Shown here piece by piece: positions 19,735 through 33,230 of a stretch of DNA of 64,000 nucleotides (its first letter is position 1; each line of letters starts with the position of its first letter). A program made the position numbers and the translations under genes. The stretch comes from Eledone cirrhosa (Eukaryota; Mollusca; Cephalopoda; Octopoda; Eledonidae), in NCBI GenBank assembly GCA_964016885.1, contig OZ024748.1, positions 33,570,599 to 33,634,598 of the forward strand. The letters are read 5' to 3'. Below the pieces are notes generated by a model that was given only the letters and a program-made list of their open reading frames with translations, ran no database searches and was not told the DNA's origin.

Positions 19735-20300
19735 AGAAATGGTTGATAGTTTTTGCAATCTAGGTGACTTAATTAGCAGTGGAGGAGGCTAGAATAAGGA
19801 TAGGATGGAAAAGTTTAGAGAGCTACAGTTGACCACAAAAGGACAACTGTATGACACCTGTGGGCGATGTGCAATGTTGCATGGTAACGAAACAAGGGCT
19901 GTGACTGCAGAGGATATCTAGACGGGAGAGAAATGAAACAACCATGCTTTGTAGGATATGTTATGTAAGTGTGAGAGAAAGGCAGAGATTGGACAAGTTC
20001 AAGAGTGATCTGAAGTGGTGTGTAAGAGAGAAGACTGTGTTTGTACGGACATGTGATGAACATGGATAATGACCACTGGGCGATGAAGTGCCAGGAAATC
20101 CCAGTAGAAGGAAGCCATAATAGAGGTGGACTAAGAAAGACCTAGACAGAGGCTGTGTGAACTGACTTCAAATAACTGACTCTCACAGAGGAGATGACAA
20201 AGGAACATGACAAGTGGAAAGATGCCATGTTGAGAAGGACCTGTCCAACCCAAGGAAGCATGGAAAAACCGACATAAAAACAGTGATGATGTTGATGAAG
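19735..20300 (+). pseudogene. Family A LINE 3' fragment
   Basis: A degenerate C-terminal arm is readable in pieces: MVDSFCNLGDLISSGGG, TTKGQLYDTC, CAMLHGNETRAVTAEDI. A GRPRKT-like basic block follows and a TGATGATG tail lies near 20,283-20,300. Many stops and frameshifts. Confidence 0.7.
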
Positions 20301-20629
20301 ATGACTTACATATACGTACATATACGCACATACGCAATCAAATACAGATATGCACATACGTATATACAAACACAAAAACATATACATGGACATAAAATTC
20401 TACACACAAACATTCACATATATATGGCGTGTGTAAATTCTGAACGATACAGTTTTGTCAGCAAAACTCTTGGTTACAACTTCTACAAATAAAATGAAAG
20501 GAGAATAATTTCTCAGTAAAACAGTTTTATTCAAAACATTTACAACATTGGTGGCACTATTTTAGGTAAGTGATATGGTTTTTATCTTGTCTGATTGTGT
20601 TCGTGTTGCATCAAGTAACATTTACAAGA
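20301..20629. other. Low-complexity ACATA-rich tract and spacer
   Basis: Imperfect ACATACG/CACATA repeats to about 20,425, then about 200 nt of AT-rich sequence with no recognised feature. Confidence 0.5.
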
Positions 20630-22660
<2,031 letters not shown>

Positions 22661-22756
22661 TCTTATAGGACTTATAAGAAAGAAACAGTATGAGATAATA
22701 GAGAATACTTAAAATACAGAGATAGATTTAACAGTGGAAATTTTACATTCCTACCA

Positions 22757-22884
22757 TATTTTCCAGCGTCGAAGACGTTACTTTTCCCCTTATATAAGTC
22801 TCAAAAATCTACCATGCGTCCTGGAGGCCGAAGGTTGTTTATTATTTTTTTCAATAATCTGGTCGCTTCCAGTGCCGGTAAATA
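22757..22884. mobile_element. Short MITE with CCATATTT terminal repeats, TA target
   Basis: The ends are CCATATTTTCC and, inverted, CCATATTTACC, each flanked by TA. The paralogous copies at 17.36 and 22.52 kb read TTTCTATATTGATAAACTG without the insert. Here the same sequence is split at the TA, giving a clear filled/empty pair. Internal words (CTTATATAAGTC, TGCGTCCTGGAGGCCGAAGG) resemble widespread Tc1/mariner/pogo-type MITEs; that affiliation is inferred. Confidence 0.7.
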
Positions 22885-22984
22885 TGGTACATTGATAAAC
22901 TGTAGAAATATACCTGTGTGATGTTTATTTATATAAACCAAAGCTATATATATGTCAAACTACAGCTACACCATCACTATAGCG

Positions 22985-23345
22985 GTGTCATCTAGTACAG
23001 GGCGCCCAAACTGTGGTAACTTTGTGAGATGGGTTTGGCCTGGCCGACTGGCTACTCCTCCTCATAGTGGTGCCACCCAGTACCAGGCCCCAAAACTATG
23101 GTAACCTTGTGAGATGGGTTTGGTGCAGCTGACTGGCCACCCCTTCTCATAGTGGTCCACACAGTACTAGGCTCCAAAACTATGGTAACCTTGTGAGATG
23201 GGTTTGGTGCAGCTGACTGGCCACCCCTCCTCATAGTGGTGCCACCCAGTACCAGGCCCCAAAATTATAGTTCCACTGTGAGATGGGTTCAGCACAGCCA
23301 AATGGCCTGTCCATCTCATAACAGAGCCATCCAGTTCCACACTGT
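22985..23345. repeat. Minisatellite, about four units of 84-86 bp
   Basis: GGTAACCTTGTGAGATGGGTTTGG-type blocks recur at about 23,014, 23,100, 23,184 and (degenerate) 23,269. The array runs directly into a LINE-type 3' UTR that ends in TGATGATA near 23,510. Confidence 0.75.
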
Positions 23346-23530
23346 AAACATGGTTGTTGTCAGGAAGGAATGCAGCTGTAAAATACCCAACCAAATTTAC
23401 AGACCTCACCTGAGCCATATGCGACACATGGCCAACCCTGGCCAGACTTGCCTCCTGGCATGTATGACCCGTCTAACCCATGCAAGAATGGAAAAATGGA
23501 CGCTAAATGGTGATGATACATACATATATA
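23346..23530 (+). repeat. LINE 3' UTR tail
   Basis: GTCAGGAAGGAATGCAGCTG, ATGACCCGTCTAACCCATGC and GGACGCTAAATGGTGATGAT match the family A long-UTR subfamily tail. Confidence 0.6.
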
Positions 23531-23535
23531 TATAT

Positions 23536-23892
23536 ATATTCCACCCACACTGGACGTGTAGAAGACACAGCAAAAAGCACCCAACCCACACTGTAAAGGG
23601 GACACATAAAAGACATGGCAAAAAGTACCCACCCCACACTGTAAAGCGGTCATGTAGGTGTCATGGGAAAATGCACCCAGCCAACACTGTAAAGTAGACG
23701 TGTAAAAGACAGCAAAAAGCACCCAGCCGAAATGTTGTTGGCGTTAGGAAGGGCATCCAACCATAGAAAGCTAGCCAGAAACAGCCCTATATTAGTGAGA
23801 CACGGTCACCTGACCCAACTTGTGTCTAAATGGGACCCGTCTAACCCATGCTAGCGTGGAAGATGGACGTTAATTGAAGATGATGATGATAT
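23536..23892 (+). repeat. About 52-bp tandem units running into a LINE 3' UTR and (TGA)n tail
   Basis: CACACTG..AAAG...AAGACA..GCAAAAAGCACCCA recurs about four times (23,545-23,730). The standard tail GGCATCCAACCATAGAAAGC, TAACCCATGCTAGCGTGGAA and GATGATGATGAT follows. In the intact 28.15-kb UTR the unit is not expanded to this extent. Confidence 0.65.
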
Positions 23893-24063
23893 ATAATAAA
23901 ATGTAGTTTGTTTGAAGCATTCTATATAATATATAACGTTGAAAGAGATAGAAGGCTAAACAATGCAAAATGGACTGTAAGATGAGGTAAGGAAAAATAA
24001 AAGTTACCTGGTAATCTCTGTTTTGTTTTGTTTTGTTGTTGTTCTTTTATTTGTCCAATATTT

Positions 24064-24852
24064 CGGGCCCTAAAAGTCCTTTCTTTAACATTTACATTAC
24101 TCTATATATACTATTATATTTCCATGGTAAAGACTACCTCACATAACATTTACATTACTCTATATATACTATTATATTTCCATGGTAAAGACTTTACCTC
24201 ACATAACATTTACATTACTCTATATATACTATTATATTTCCATGGTAAAGACTTTACCTCACACAACATTTACATCACTCTATATATACTATTATATTTC
24301 CATGGTAAATGCTTTACCTCACATAACATTTACATTACTCTATATATATACTATTATATTTGCATGGGAAAGTCTTTACCTCACATAATATCTCACATAA
24401 CATTACATTACTCTAGAAATACTATTATATTTTCACAGTAAAAGCTTTACCTCACATAACATTGACATTACTTTATATATAAAATTATATTTCCATGGTA
24501 AAGTCTTTACCTCACATAATATCGAATCTATGAGATTTTGATATTATTTATATTGAGAACAATACTTTAACATCAGTATGAGTGGTCAGTTACGGCTGGT
24601 TTAAAAAGAAAAAGGGGATAGAACTCTGGCCGATTATTGCCGGTTTAAATGTTAAATGTATTTTATATATACTATTATATTTTCATGGTAAAGACTTTAT
24701 CTCACATAACATCGAATCTATGAGATTTTGAAAGTATTTATTTTGAGAACAATACATTAACATCAGTTTGAACGACCAGTTACAGCCAGTTTCAACAGAA
24801 AGACGTAGAGAATTCTGGCCGGTTTTGGCTGGTTAGAACACTAAAGGGTTAA
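24064..24852. mobile_element. piggyBac-like MITE with internal 60-bp tandem expansion
   Basis: Same family as 8,906-9,121. The internal unit (CATTTACATTACTCTATA...CATGGTAAAGACTTTACCTC) is repeated at an exact 60-bp period from about 24,084 to 24,490. A second, truncated repeat of the MITE right half follows, ending GAACACTAAAGGGTTAA (24,836-24,852). The right end matches the inverted left end TTAACCCTTTAG. Because 60 is divisible by three, long spurious frames run through it. Confidence 0.7.
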
Positions 24853-24957
24853 GAAACTTTCAGTGGATAATGTTCCAATTTCCTCTCTTTGGGATTAAAT
24901 TTTGATTTTGATTAAACATTTTCTAAGTCTTTTTCAAGCATTTTATAAAATTGATGG

Positions 24958-25145
24958 AAGCTATGAGGTAGGAAGACCTGGGATGAGGTGATAAAAGCTG
25001 ACCTCACACAGTTGATGGAAGCATTGGAGTAGGACGACCTAGTTTGAGGTGATAAAATCTGACCTCACACAATTGCACTTCTCAAAGACAATGACACAGG
25101 ATCGAGATCTTTGGCGTTATACAGTAATATAGAAGACCAGCCTTC
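24958..25145 (+). pseudogene. Family A LINE 3' coding fragment
   Basis: Readable blocks FEVIKSDLTQLHFSKTMTQD and RDLWRYTVI, preceded by an internal about 68-nt tandem duplication of the GRP..TW..VIKADLT region. Truncated on both sides. Confidence 0.65.
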
Positions 25146-25224
25146 CCTAGCATTGGTATCAATGACACCCACATGGACATCAATACACATCTATATATAC
25201 ACACATTACTATAAACACACCTAA

Positions 25225-25885
25225 TATATCAAAGACCCCCGTCGGTCACGAATGACCATGTGATTTGCAACTAGAAATTTTCTCTCTGAGGCACAAGTCT
25301 GGTTATTTGAGGAAGACCAGCAGTTGCCCAAGTATACCAGTCTACCCTCTCCACGCCACTGATGTTGTCCAAGGGAAAGGTAATGGCTGATACAGCTTGG
25401 CACCAGTGACATCACAACATATATATACACTATATATCTATTATATATACACTGTCTACAATATATATTATACACTATATATGTTGTCCAAGGGAAAGGC
25501 AATGGCTGATACAGTTTGGCACCAGTGACATCACAACATATACATATATACACTATATATATATATACACTGTGTACAATATATATTATACACTATATAT
25601 GTTGTCCAAGGGAGGCAATGGCTGATACAGTTTGACACCAGTGACATCACAACATATATATATATACACTGTGTACAATATATATTATACACTATATATG
25701 TTGTCCAAGAGAAAGGCAATGGCTGATACAGCTTGACACCAGTGACATCACAACATATACTGTATATACACTATATATATATATTATATATACACTGTGT
25801 ACAATATATATTATACACTATATATGTTGTCAAAGGGAAAGGCAATGGCTGACACGCCTTGGCACCAGTGACATCACAACATATA
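25225..25885 (-). repeat. SINE type 1 and a SINE-core/TA minisatellite (five units)
   Basis: On the minus strand 25,225-25,420 carries the SINE 1 3' body (GACCCCCG...GACC, TTGTGCC, GACTGG..). The about 60-nt core TGTTGTCCAAGGGAAAGGCA...ACATCACAACATA is then repeated at about 25,362, 25,478, 25,587, 25,697 and 25,822, with TA/CA spacers, at a period of about 110-125 nt. Confidence 0.8.
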
Positions 25886-25889
25886 TATA

Positions 25890-26525
25890 CACTATATTAT
25901 ATCCCAGACATCCATAGATTATTTCTATTCTACAATTATCTCTCTTCCCCAATTTCAAAATGTTCTCTTTACATTATTATTATTATCATTCACTTGTTTC
26001 CACAATGTATATACTTCGACCTTGTTTTTGATAGAAACCATGTTGGGCATTGTGTCTTTCTCTACAAACTCATTCCTAAACCCCGCCATTACCTCCCCTT
26101 TCTTTCACTCATTCATTTCGGTGTTTACGAAGCTAGGTCACCATCTACAAAATTCTTGCATATTTGCTTTGTCTAAAATGCCTACTTATATCTGCTTATT
26201 TCCCCCGAATCTCCTGTGATGATATATGTCATGATGGCTACCTATCGCACAATTTCCCACTCACCACCATTGGCTATTTGACCAATGAAACCTCAGCAAA
26301 ATGTCCTTACCCATTACCAGCCCCAACAAACTCTGCCATTACTTCTACTGTCCTTCTAGCCCTTACCAGCCCCAACAAACTCTGCCACTACTGTCCTTCT
26401 AGCCCTGCACCAAAGAATTCTTGTTTACCGTTATGTATGGAGGAGTGAAGGATAAATGGAACAACAAAGAATAAATAAATGAATATGAATCCGCGAGTTA
26501 CCAAGCACCCGTGCGAAGCTTTAAT
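25890..26525 (+). other. Region upstream of a LINE copy, probably its 5' UTR
   Basis: No recognised protein. A roughly 50-nt tandem duplication (TACCAGCCCCAACAAACTCTG twice, 26,314 and 26,366) is present. Words resemble the region upstream of the 62.4-kb LINE copy only loosely. Confidence 0.35.
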
Positions 26526-26529
26526 TCAG

Positions 26530-28345
26530 AGACAGGAAGCATACACACTCCCCCGCAAAAATTCACCCTCTCCCACAAATGATGGCAAATGTCCAAAACT
26601 CTGAGTTGGTAGCATCAAGATAAACACAATGAAATGATGGGAAGGAGAAATTATAGACATGTTAGAGTGAAAGGAAATTGACGTATGCTGTGTGCAAGAG
26701 ACTAGATGGAGAGGAGTGTCCGCTAGAGTCCTTGTAGGCAAAAGTTAGTGCTATAAATTTTTCTGGGTGGGAAATGACAATGGGATGGTTGGTGTAGGTA
26801 TACTATTAGCTGACAAATGGGTAGATAACGTAATAACCACATGTATTATTAACCCGGTAATATTAGAGGTTGTCATACCAAAGGATTGGTGCAGCAGCAT
26901 CATTGTCAACTGCTACAAGGGTAAAGGAGATGCACTAGATAGAAGAAACTATAGAGGTATGAAGCTGATGGACCAGGTCATGAAAGTAACGGAAAGAGTC
27001 AGAGCACAGTTGATCAGGGACTGGGTAAAACTAGACGAGATGCAGTTTGGGCTTGTGCCAGGAAATAGCACCACTGATGCTCTCTTCCTTATGAGGCAGT
27101 TACAGGAAAAGTACCTAGCTAAAAGCAAGCCGCTCTACCTGGCTTTTGTCGATCTGGAAAAAGCCTTCGACAGAGTGCCCCGTGCTATAATCTGGTGGGC
27201 TCTTAGAAAACTAGGAGTAGATTACTGACTTGTGAAAGCTGTACAAGCCATGTATAGGGGAGCAGTCAGTAAAGTTAGGCTTGACAATTACTATAGCGAG
27301 GAATTTAGCATACGGGTCGGTGTCTACCAGGGCTCTTTTCTTAGCCCTCTCCTGTTTATTATAGTATTGCAGGCTATAACAGAGGAGTTTAAGACCAGAT
27401 GCCCATAGAAACTCCTATATGCGGATGATCTTACACTTATAGCTGAATCTATGGCAGGACTAAAGAAACAAGCACCAACAAAACTCTGGGAGAAATCTGT
27501 AGAAACAATAAACAGTTTTTGCTACCTAGGTGACCGAATGAGCAGCGGAGGTGGGTGTTCTGAAAGTACAGTAACCAAGGTAACAACGGGATTGAAGAAG
27601 TTCAGGGAGCTACTGCCACTACTAGCTGCAAAAGGCTTTTCCCTCAAAATGAAAGGCAGACAGTATAATGCGTGCATACGGAGAGCAATGTTACATGGTT
27701 GTGAGACCTAGGCGCTGTCTGTAGAAGACTTGCGTAAATTAGAAAGAAACGAAGCTTGCATGCTCCGATGGATGTGTAATAGTAATATACGTGAACAGCA
27801 AAGCATTAACGAATTGAGAGAGACTGGGCATAAGAGGAATCAAATGCTGTGTGCAGGAGAGGAGGTTGTGTTGGTATAGACATGTGATGTGTATGAAGGA
27901 TGAAAGCTACATAAAAAGACGCAGAGCACTAGAAGTTGATGGAAGCCATGGATAGGGGAGACCCAAGAAGACCTGGTATGAGGTGATAAAAGTTGACCTC
28001 ACCCAATTGCACATCCCAAAGGCGATGACACCGGACATTGACCTCTGGCTTCATACAGTAATACAAAAGACCCAACTTCCCACGGGTACAAGACGAAACT
28101 GAAGCATATAGACCATATGCACCCACCACCTCTCACTGTAAAGTGGCCATGGAGGTGTCACGACAAAAAAGCACCCATCACTCACTGTGAGGTTGGTGTT
28201 AGGAAGGGCATCCAGCTGTAGAAATCAAGCCAAAATCAGTTCCCATCTGAGCAAGACAAGGCCACCACACCTGACACTCCCCAAAACAGGAAAACCTGTC
28301 TAACCCATACTACCGTGGAAGAATAGACGTAAAACGGTGATGATG
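26530..28345 (+). pseudogene. Family A LINE, copy 3, with two internal deletions
   Basis: The 5' endonuclease start is preserved (KEIDVCCVQETRWRG; VGNDNGMVGVGILLADKWVD). It then jumps straight into the RT (VIPKDWCSSIIVNCYKGKGD), so most of the endonuclease and the linker are missing. RT motifs are good: FGLVPGNSTTDALFLMRQ, LAFVDLEKAFDRVP, YADDLTLIAE. A TGA interrupts near 27,226 and a TAG near 27,406. The zinc-finger block is absent, since ESMAGLKKQ runs directly to SVETINSFCYLGD. The 3' arm, long 3' UTR and (TGA)n tail (28,337-28,352) are intact in outline. The left part shares the target environment of a full-length insertion. Confidence 0.83.
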
Positions 28346-28349
28346 ATGA

Positions 28350-28352
<3 letters not shown>

Positions 28353-28387
<35 letters not shown>

Positions 28388-28395
28388 CATCATAT
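28353..28395. repeat. (TA)n microsatellite at LINE tail
   Basis: Perfect TA repeat directly following the TGA-triplet tail. Confidence 0.85.
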
Positions 28396-28419
28396 TTATA
28401 TACAGTATATATTATACAC

Positions 28420-28845
28420 TATATATGATGTCCAAGAGAAATGCTATGGCCGATACAGCTTGGCACCAGTGACGTCACAATGTATATATATACTATATAT
28501 ATATACACTATGTATATATTATATATACACTGTGTACAGTATATATACACTATATATATGTCCAAGGGAAAGGTTATGATCGATACAGCTTGGCACCAGT
28601 GACATCACAACATATATATATACTATATATATTATACAGTATATATATACATTATATATATATCCAAGAGAAAGGTTATGGCCAATACAGCTTGGCACCA
28701 GTGAGATCACGACTCATTTCTACAGCTGAGTAAACTGGGGCAACGTGAAATAAAGTGTCTTGCTCAAGGACACATCATCCGATCCGAGACTCGAACTCAC
28801 CACCTTTTAATTGCAAGCCCAATGCTTGAAACAGTAAGCCATGAT
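28420..28845 (-). repeat. SINE type 1 with tRNA-like head, plus SINE-core/TA units
   Basis: On the minus strand the head (about 28,845-28,770) shows a tRNA-like GGCTTACTGTTTCAAGC with B-box GTGAGTTCGAGTCTCGG. The body GTCCTTGAGCAAGACACTTT, CTGTAGAAATGAGT and the GCCAAGCTGTATTGGCC core follow. Two further cores with TA spacers extend down to 28,420. This is the only copy in the window with its tRNA head. Confidence 0.8.
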
Positions 28846-29242
28846 ACGTTCCAGAACCAACAGTGATATAGAGAGACCATAAAGACGACCGTTGTTTTCA
28901 TAGTTTAAGCCATAAAATATCTCTCATACATGCTTCCAGTACATATAAACTCATTAAATGACACTTTTGTATTTAAACACCAAAAACAGCCAGTAACGAT
29001 CTTATAGAAACTACCACCAACCATCGTACCACTAATTACCAATGAGGACCATTGCCAGTCACGGTAGCCACTTGGTAATACACTGCACATCTCCTGTCAA
29101 TCTATGAAGAGTTTGTAGTAGATTAGAGCAAAACACAGTCAGTAAAACAGTAATGGAATGAAAAATAGAAACATTTGTACATAATTAAAGCCTTAAGATG
29201 TCCCTTCTTTACGGTATACACTTTAATCACATTGAAACTAAA
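28846..29242. other. AT-rich region with no recognised feature
   Basis: About 400 nt without a coding or repeat signal I can name. Confidence 0.45.
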
Positions 29243-29580
29243 TAACAGGTGACACTGGGTTGTATGAATATAACAGGGTGACTGAGTTGTATGTACAATG
29301 TTTATTTAACAAGGTTGAGCTATGTAAAGCAGAATATTTGACATGCCAAGAGAGATGAAAGAATGAATTAAAGTTAGTTGTTTACCGTTTTGAAGTCAGC
29401 CCCAAGAGACCAAGAGGTCTTTACATTACCATGTTCAGGTTGCCAGAGAGTATAGCCTCGGCGAACGCGATCCTGGCCGAAGGGCCAGGCAGGTTAAAAG
29501 AGAGGGAGATAGATAGCTTTCGGCTATCTCCTTTATATGGTCCCAGGACGGAAGTGACAAAGAAGGTTCTGCCACCTCAA
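29243..29580 (-). repeat. Direct repeat, left (3' LTR candidate)
   Basis: Left member of the pair. It carries an imperfect version of the GGAGATAG...CTATCTCC hairpin. Confidence 0.55.
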
Positions 29581-30910
29581 CGGGAAGTGACTCCAGCTAC
29601 TTCCTATCTAGAGAGCGCTACTGGTGATGTGATCGTCACAACAAATGAGGCAACTCTTGCTACATTATCCCCCGCCAGATTTTTAAAACATAAAAATCGA
29701 AACAACTGTGTATGAAGTAAGATGGCGAGCATGTAACACCAAAGTCCAGGCATGAAAATTACAAAAAAAAATATTGTTTGCAATAAAAGCAAAACAGCAA
29801 AATATAAGCATGCAAAAATCAATGATAGGTATCAAGGTGGCCAACCGCTCTTGGCCAGAGAACGACGGGACATCTATCTATCCATTACACAAGATACAAT
29901 GTAATCAATCTAAAAGAATAGGTCAAAGGAGCAAAGAAACGTGCTCGAACATAGTTATTAAAAAAAAAAAGGTTCAAATGTTCAAAATACAGTTCACAGG
30001 TGACAGCAGAGAATATATGCAGGTTGTTTCTGGACTGTGGTACAACGTGAAATTCCCAACATCCGAAGGCTGGTGGGATTTTCTCACAGGAAGAGTGCTG
30101 CAAAAATAAATTCTGTGTTTTGTTCTGCTGGTTTTGGTTGTTGATAAAGCAAAGATGAAGCTGTGTTGTTGTTGTCTCGCGGAGTGAGCCTATTCGATGT
30201 TGTTTCCATTCACAGAAAAAAGTTTCAAAAGAAAAAATGAGTTGCGCAAAGTGCTAGAAATAACAGCCAAAGTTGATGGTCGATGTTTAGAACGCGTTGA
30301 CATGGAAGGGTGAAGAGGCCAGCGACCAAAGAAATAAGCATTCTGAATAAATGCGCAGTTTTCAACGGCAAATTTACGTGGTAAATCTTTAAACCGGCAA
30401 ATAGGAGAATATAACTTAAGGCTGGAGAATCATTGGCAAGAAACATTATCTATGGCGTGTGTTATCTCAGTGAGTCGAGATATGTGCTTCCACACGTACC
30501 GAAACAAGGTTAAAGTCAAGTTGAATAAAAAATATTTCTATTGCGCGAGAAAATGGCGCGAAAATGATGGGCAACAGGTTGTTGGCAGCCATTTTGAAAA
30601 ATTTGTGTGTGAACGTGATAATATGATGAAAAAGATATATATGGCGAGAGTTCAATTTTTATTTTTTTTTTGAAAGTGATGAAAAAGTAGCGACATTTAA
30701 ACGATGTAAGCACGTTAGGTGAAGAACAAAATTTGTTCTTGTTTCTTTGCTGCTGAGCAAAAGATTACTACTATTTTTCGTTGTTGAAAAAATCCATGTG
30801 GAATGTTGTTAGAGGAATTTTTCTTTTGAAGTACTGCTAATTAATTTTCTTTTTTTTTCATATTCACACAACACCGGATCCTATTATTTTTTTCTCGGGA
30901 TAACCAATTA

Positions 30911-31250
30911 TAACAGGTGACACTGGGTTGTATGAATATAACAGGGTGTCTGAGTTGTATTTACAATGTTTATTTAACAAGATTGAGCTATGTAGAGCAG
31001 AATAGTTGACACGCCAAAAGAGATGAAAGGATGAGTTAAAGTTAGTTGTTTACCGTTTTGAAGTCAGCCCGCAAGAGACCAAGAGGTCTTTACATTACCA
31101 TGTTAAGGTTGCCATTGAGTATAGCCTCGACGAACGCGAGCCTGGTCGAAGGGCTAGGCAGCTTAAAAGAGAGGGAGATAGCTTTCAGCTATCTCCTTTA
31201 TAGGGTCCCAGGACGGAAGTGACAAAGGTTCTGCCACCAAAGGTTCTGCC
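30911..31250 (-). repeat. Direct repeat, right (5' LTR candidate)
   Basis: Right member of the pair. It contains a perfect 10-bp hairpin GGAGATAGCT-TTC-AGCTATCTCC overlapping the TATA-like box. Confidence 0.55.
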
Positions 31251-31254
31251 ATAT

Positions 31255-31765
31255 CTATCCTTCTAACTTCAACCCTTATAAATACAGGGGTTGTTTACGC
31301 CCCAAGAGAAAAAGAAGTGATATACAGACAAGACAAGTCGCATTTACAAGCTCTCGTCACGAAACACCAGTCTGTCACTTATTACTCACCTGCCGGGCTG
31401 CTCACTTACTACTACTACTACTACTAAAACAAGCAAATATACTGATACGCACACACGCATTCATAGTAAATTCCCACTGTTTGCATTTTCACACGCACCA
31501 TTTCTGTTTATTCACGTTGTATCTTTCAGATACAGTACAAATTATATTATAATCGTATTCTGTGATACTTGTATTTACGTGGCTCGAAGAGCCACCAAAT
31601 TATTGTACGAATATTTCGTGTTATTGATTTTATCATTCAATATTCAAATTGAATATTGTTATGATAAAATAAACATTGTAACAACACAATCCTGGTATTA
31701 TTCTTTACATCGAAACCACCATACCAACAGTTACATCCATCCACTTATCGTTACAACCACACAAA
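31255..31765 (+). repeat. Solo LTR-like sequence
   Basis: TATA-like CCTTATAAATACAGG near 31,271, a CTACTACTACTACTACTA run, AATAAACATTGTAACAACAC near 31,668 and a C/A-rich end. The 3' part is related to 17,790-17,865. Promoter and poly-A order fit an LTR. No flanking internal coding is present. Confidence 0.45.
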
Positions 31766-31774
31766 TATTCCGTT

Positions 31775-31875
31775 ACACCGCGATAGGAAATTAGATACGT
31801 TCCAAAGAAATATCCGCGATGTAACGGGACCGCGAAAAGTGAACCGCGATATAGCGGGAGATTTCTGTATATATA
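31775..31875. mobile_element. DNA-transposon end fragment with 'CGCGATATAGCGGG' motif
   Basis: ACCGCGAT..., CCGCGATGTAACGGGACCGCG and AACCGCGATATAGCGGGAG resemble the ends of a widespread animal DNA-transposon/MITE group (read in reverse as CCCGCTATATCGCGGTTC). Only one end is visible. Confidence 0.4.
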
Positions 31876-31984
31876 CACACACAACATACATCTATCTATA
31901 TACACTCATAACATTTATTTCGATTTTTTACTTTAAAATGTTGACTGAGGGTGCGACAACTGTTTCTTATTTGAGGTTGTTCCA

Positions 31985-32375
31985 ATGGTTGAAATATAGA
32001 CGGAGGTATTTTAAATAATAAAGACAGTCATGATAACAATATATTTTATATCACATGTAACAGTGGAATCTGGTGATTGAAAAAAACATATCACATTTCA
32101 GTTTGGAAGATTTTTTTATCTATATATAAAAGTGGAGGGAGAAATATATTTTTCTAATGTTGTTATATATATTTTCACTTGTATATAATTACTGGATCGT
32201 TGCAGGGGTCACATAATTATATTATTTACACACATTAATATAGACATTAAGTAAATCTTTGTCAACTTACCTCCTTCAGATATAATCAATGTGTTGTGTT
32301 GTTAGTTTTAACTAAACAACCAAAGAAATAATCTCTTTGTTATCAAATTAGAAGTTTCAAAGATGTTATCAGCTT
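31985..32375 (+). repeat. Dispersed repeat, uninterrupted copy (empty site)
   Basis: Contiguous counterpart of 10,745-11,009 plus 13,256-13,440. It shows the pre-insertion arrangement with one TTACTGGAT at 32,190-32,198. Confidence 0.75.
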
Positions 32376-32573
32376 TATTTCACGAGATGAACGTTGGTGT
32401 ATCTTCTTCATCTTTAGTCATAAATTGATATCTTGTCAGAATGAAGTAGTGAGGCTGACTTTATGTCTTTAGCTACGGATTTGATAGGAAAAAATATATA
32501 TATTAAGTTGATATGTGGTCTAAAATATATATATTGTCTATAAATGTCTGATATTAAATTTATGTATATCTCT
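32376..32573. other. AT-rich spacer
   Basis: No feature recognised between the dispersed repeat and the Helitron 5' end. Confidence 0.4.
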
Positions 32574-32780
32574 TCTCTCTCTATATAAAACTGAAGATGT
32601 CTGTCTGTGTGCGTGTATGATGTTTATGCATTTCCACATTTCTCTACCAATTTTGATGGTTCTTTTTCCAATGCGCTCCAAATTTACCGAGGATGGTCCA
32701 CGCGATATAAACTTTGCCAAAAATGTTCTGCTTCCATGAAAAAAATCGATAAAACTAAATACATGCTCTAACTCTCTCTT

Positions 32781-32859
32781 GCCGCCTCAACTGCTGCGTC
32801 ACGTGCTGGTGAGGACGAAGGGCAGCGTTCCAGAAGCCGACGTACAGACGCCGCTACTT
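32781..32859 (+). repeat. 79-nt duplication of the Helitron N-terminal coding repeat in its 5' region
   Basis: GCCGCCTCAACTGCTGCG...GGACGAAGGGCAGCGTTCCAG matches 33,563-33,641 almost exactly. It sits about 0.4 kb upstream of the presumed start codon. Confidence 0.8.
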
Positions 32860-33230
32860 GAATCTCAACGAAGACATTATATTTTGTTGTTGTCCTTTTT
32901 GTAATTTTTTTTCTTTCTTTTTAGCAATATCAGAAAAAAAGTAATATAAATATTCTCATAAAAAAAAAATAACGATTTTGATGATTTTTTTCCAGTGTGC
33001 TCCAAATTATCGCCCTTGTTTACGCTCTTTTGTGCTATAACTCAGATGTGCTTGGCTTACAGGTTTGACCTACTATTTAACGCGCATTCTTGCTACATCT
33101 TACTTAGTACTCATTTTCCACTTATTCACTCTTCAATTGAAATTACCTGCATAAATATTAACGTGTTTAATTAGTACTTCCTATTTCCCTTTTGAAACTT
33201 ACCTTTAAAACATACTTTGACACTACGGTC

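Larger units (their letters stand above)
29243..31250 (-). mobile_element. Candidate non-autonomous LTR element (direct-repeat pair)
   Basis: Two about 335-340-bp direct repeats (29,243-29,580 and 30,911-31,250) are 1,668 bp apart. They share GTTGTATGAATATAACAGGG, AGTTAGTTGTTTACCGTTTT, CCAAGAGGTCTTTACATTAC and CCAGGACGGAAGTGACAAAG. Read on the minus strand each contains CCTATAAAGGAGATAG (TATA-like) and, downstream, AATAAACATTGTA (poly-A signal), in LTR order. A PBS-like TGGTTATCCCGAG begins four bases inside the right repeat. A purine-rich GGCGGGGGATAATG lies beyond the left repeat. The 1.3-kb interior encodes no protein I recognise. This fits a TRIM/LARD-type element; a plain segmental duplication is the alternative. 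Confidence 0.5.

Noticed and set aside
22985..23345. CRISPR-like array (regular repeats of about 85 bp)
   Set aside because: Units are contiguous with no unique spacers, and the context is eukaryotic; it is a minisatellite.
24028..24441. 137-codon open frame encoding a repeated 20-residue hydrophobic motif
   Set aside because: It is a translation of the 60-bp tandem MITE unit; the frame stays open only because 60 is divisible by three. Similar frames appear on the opposite strand and in another phase.
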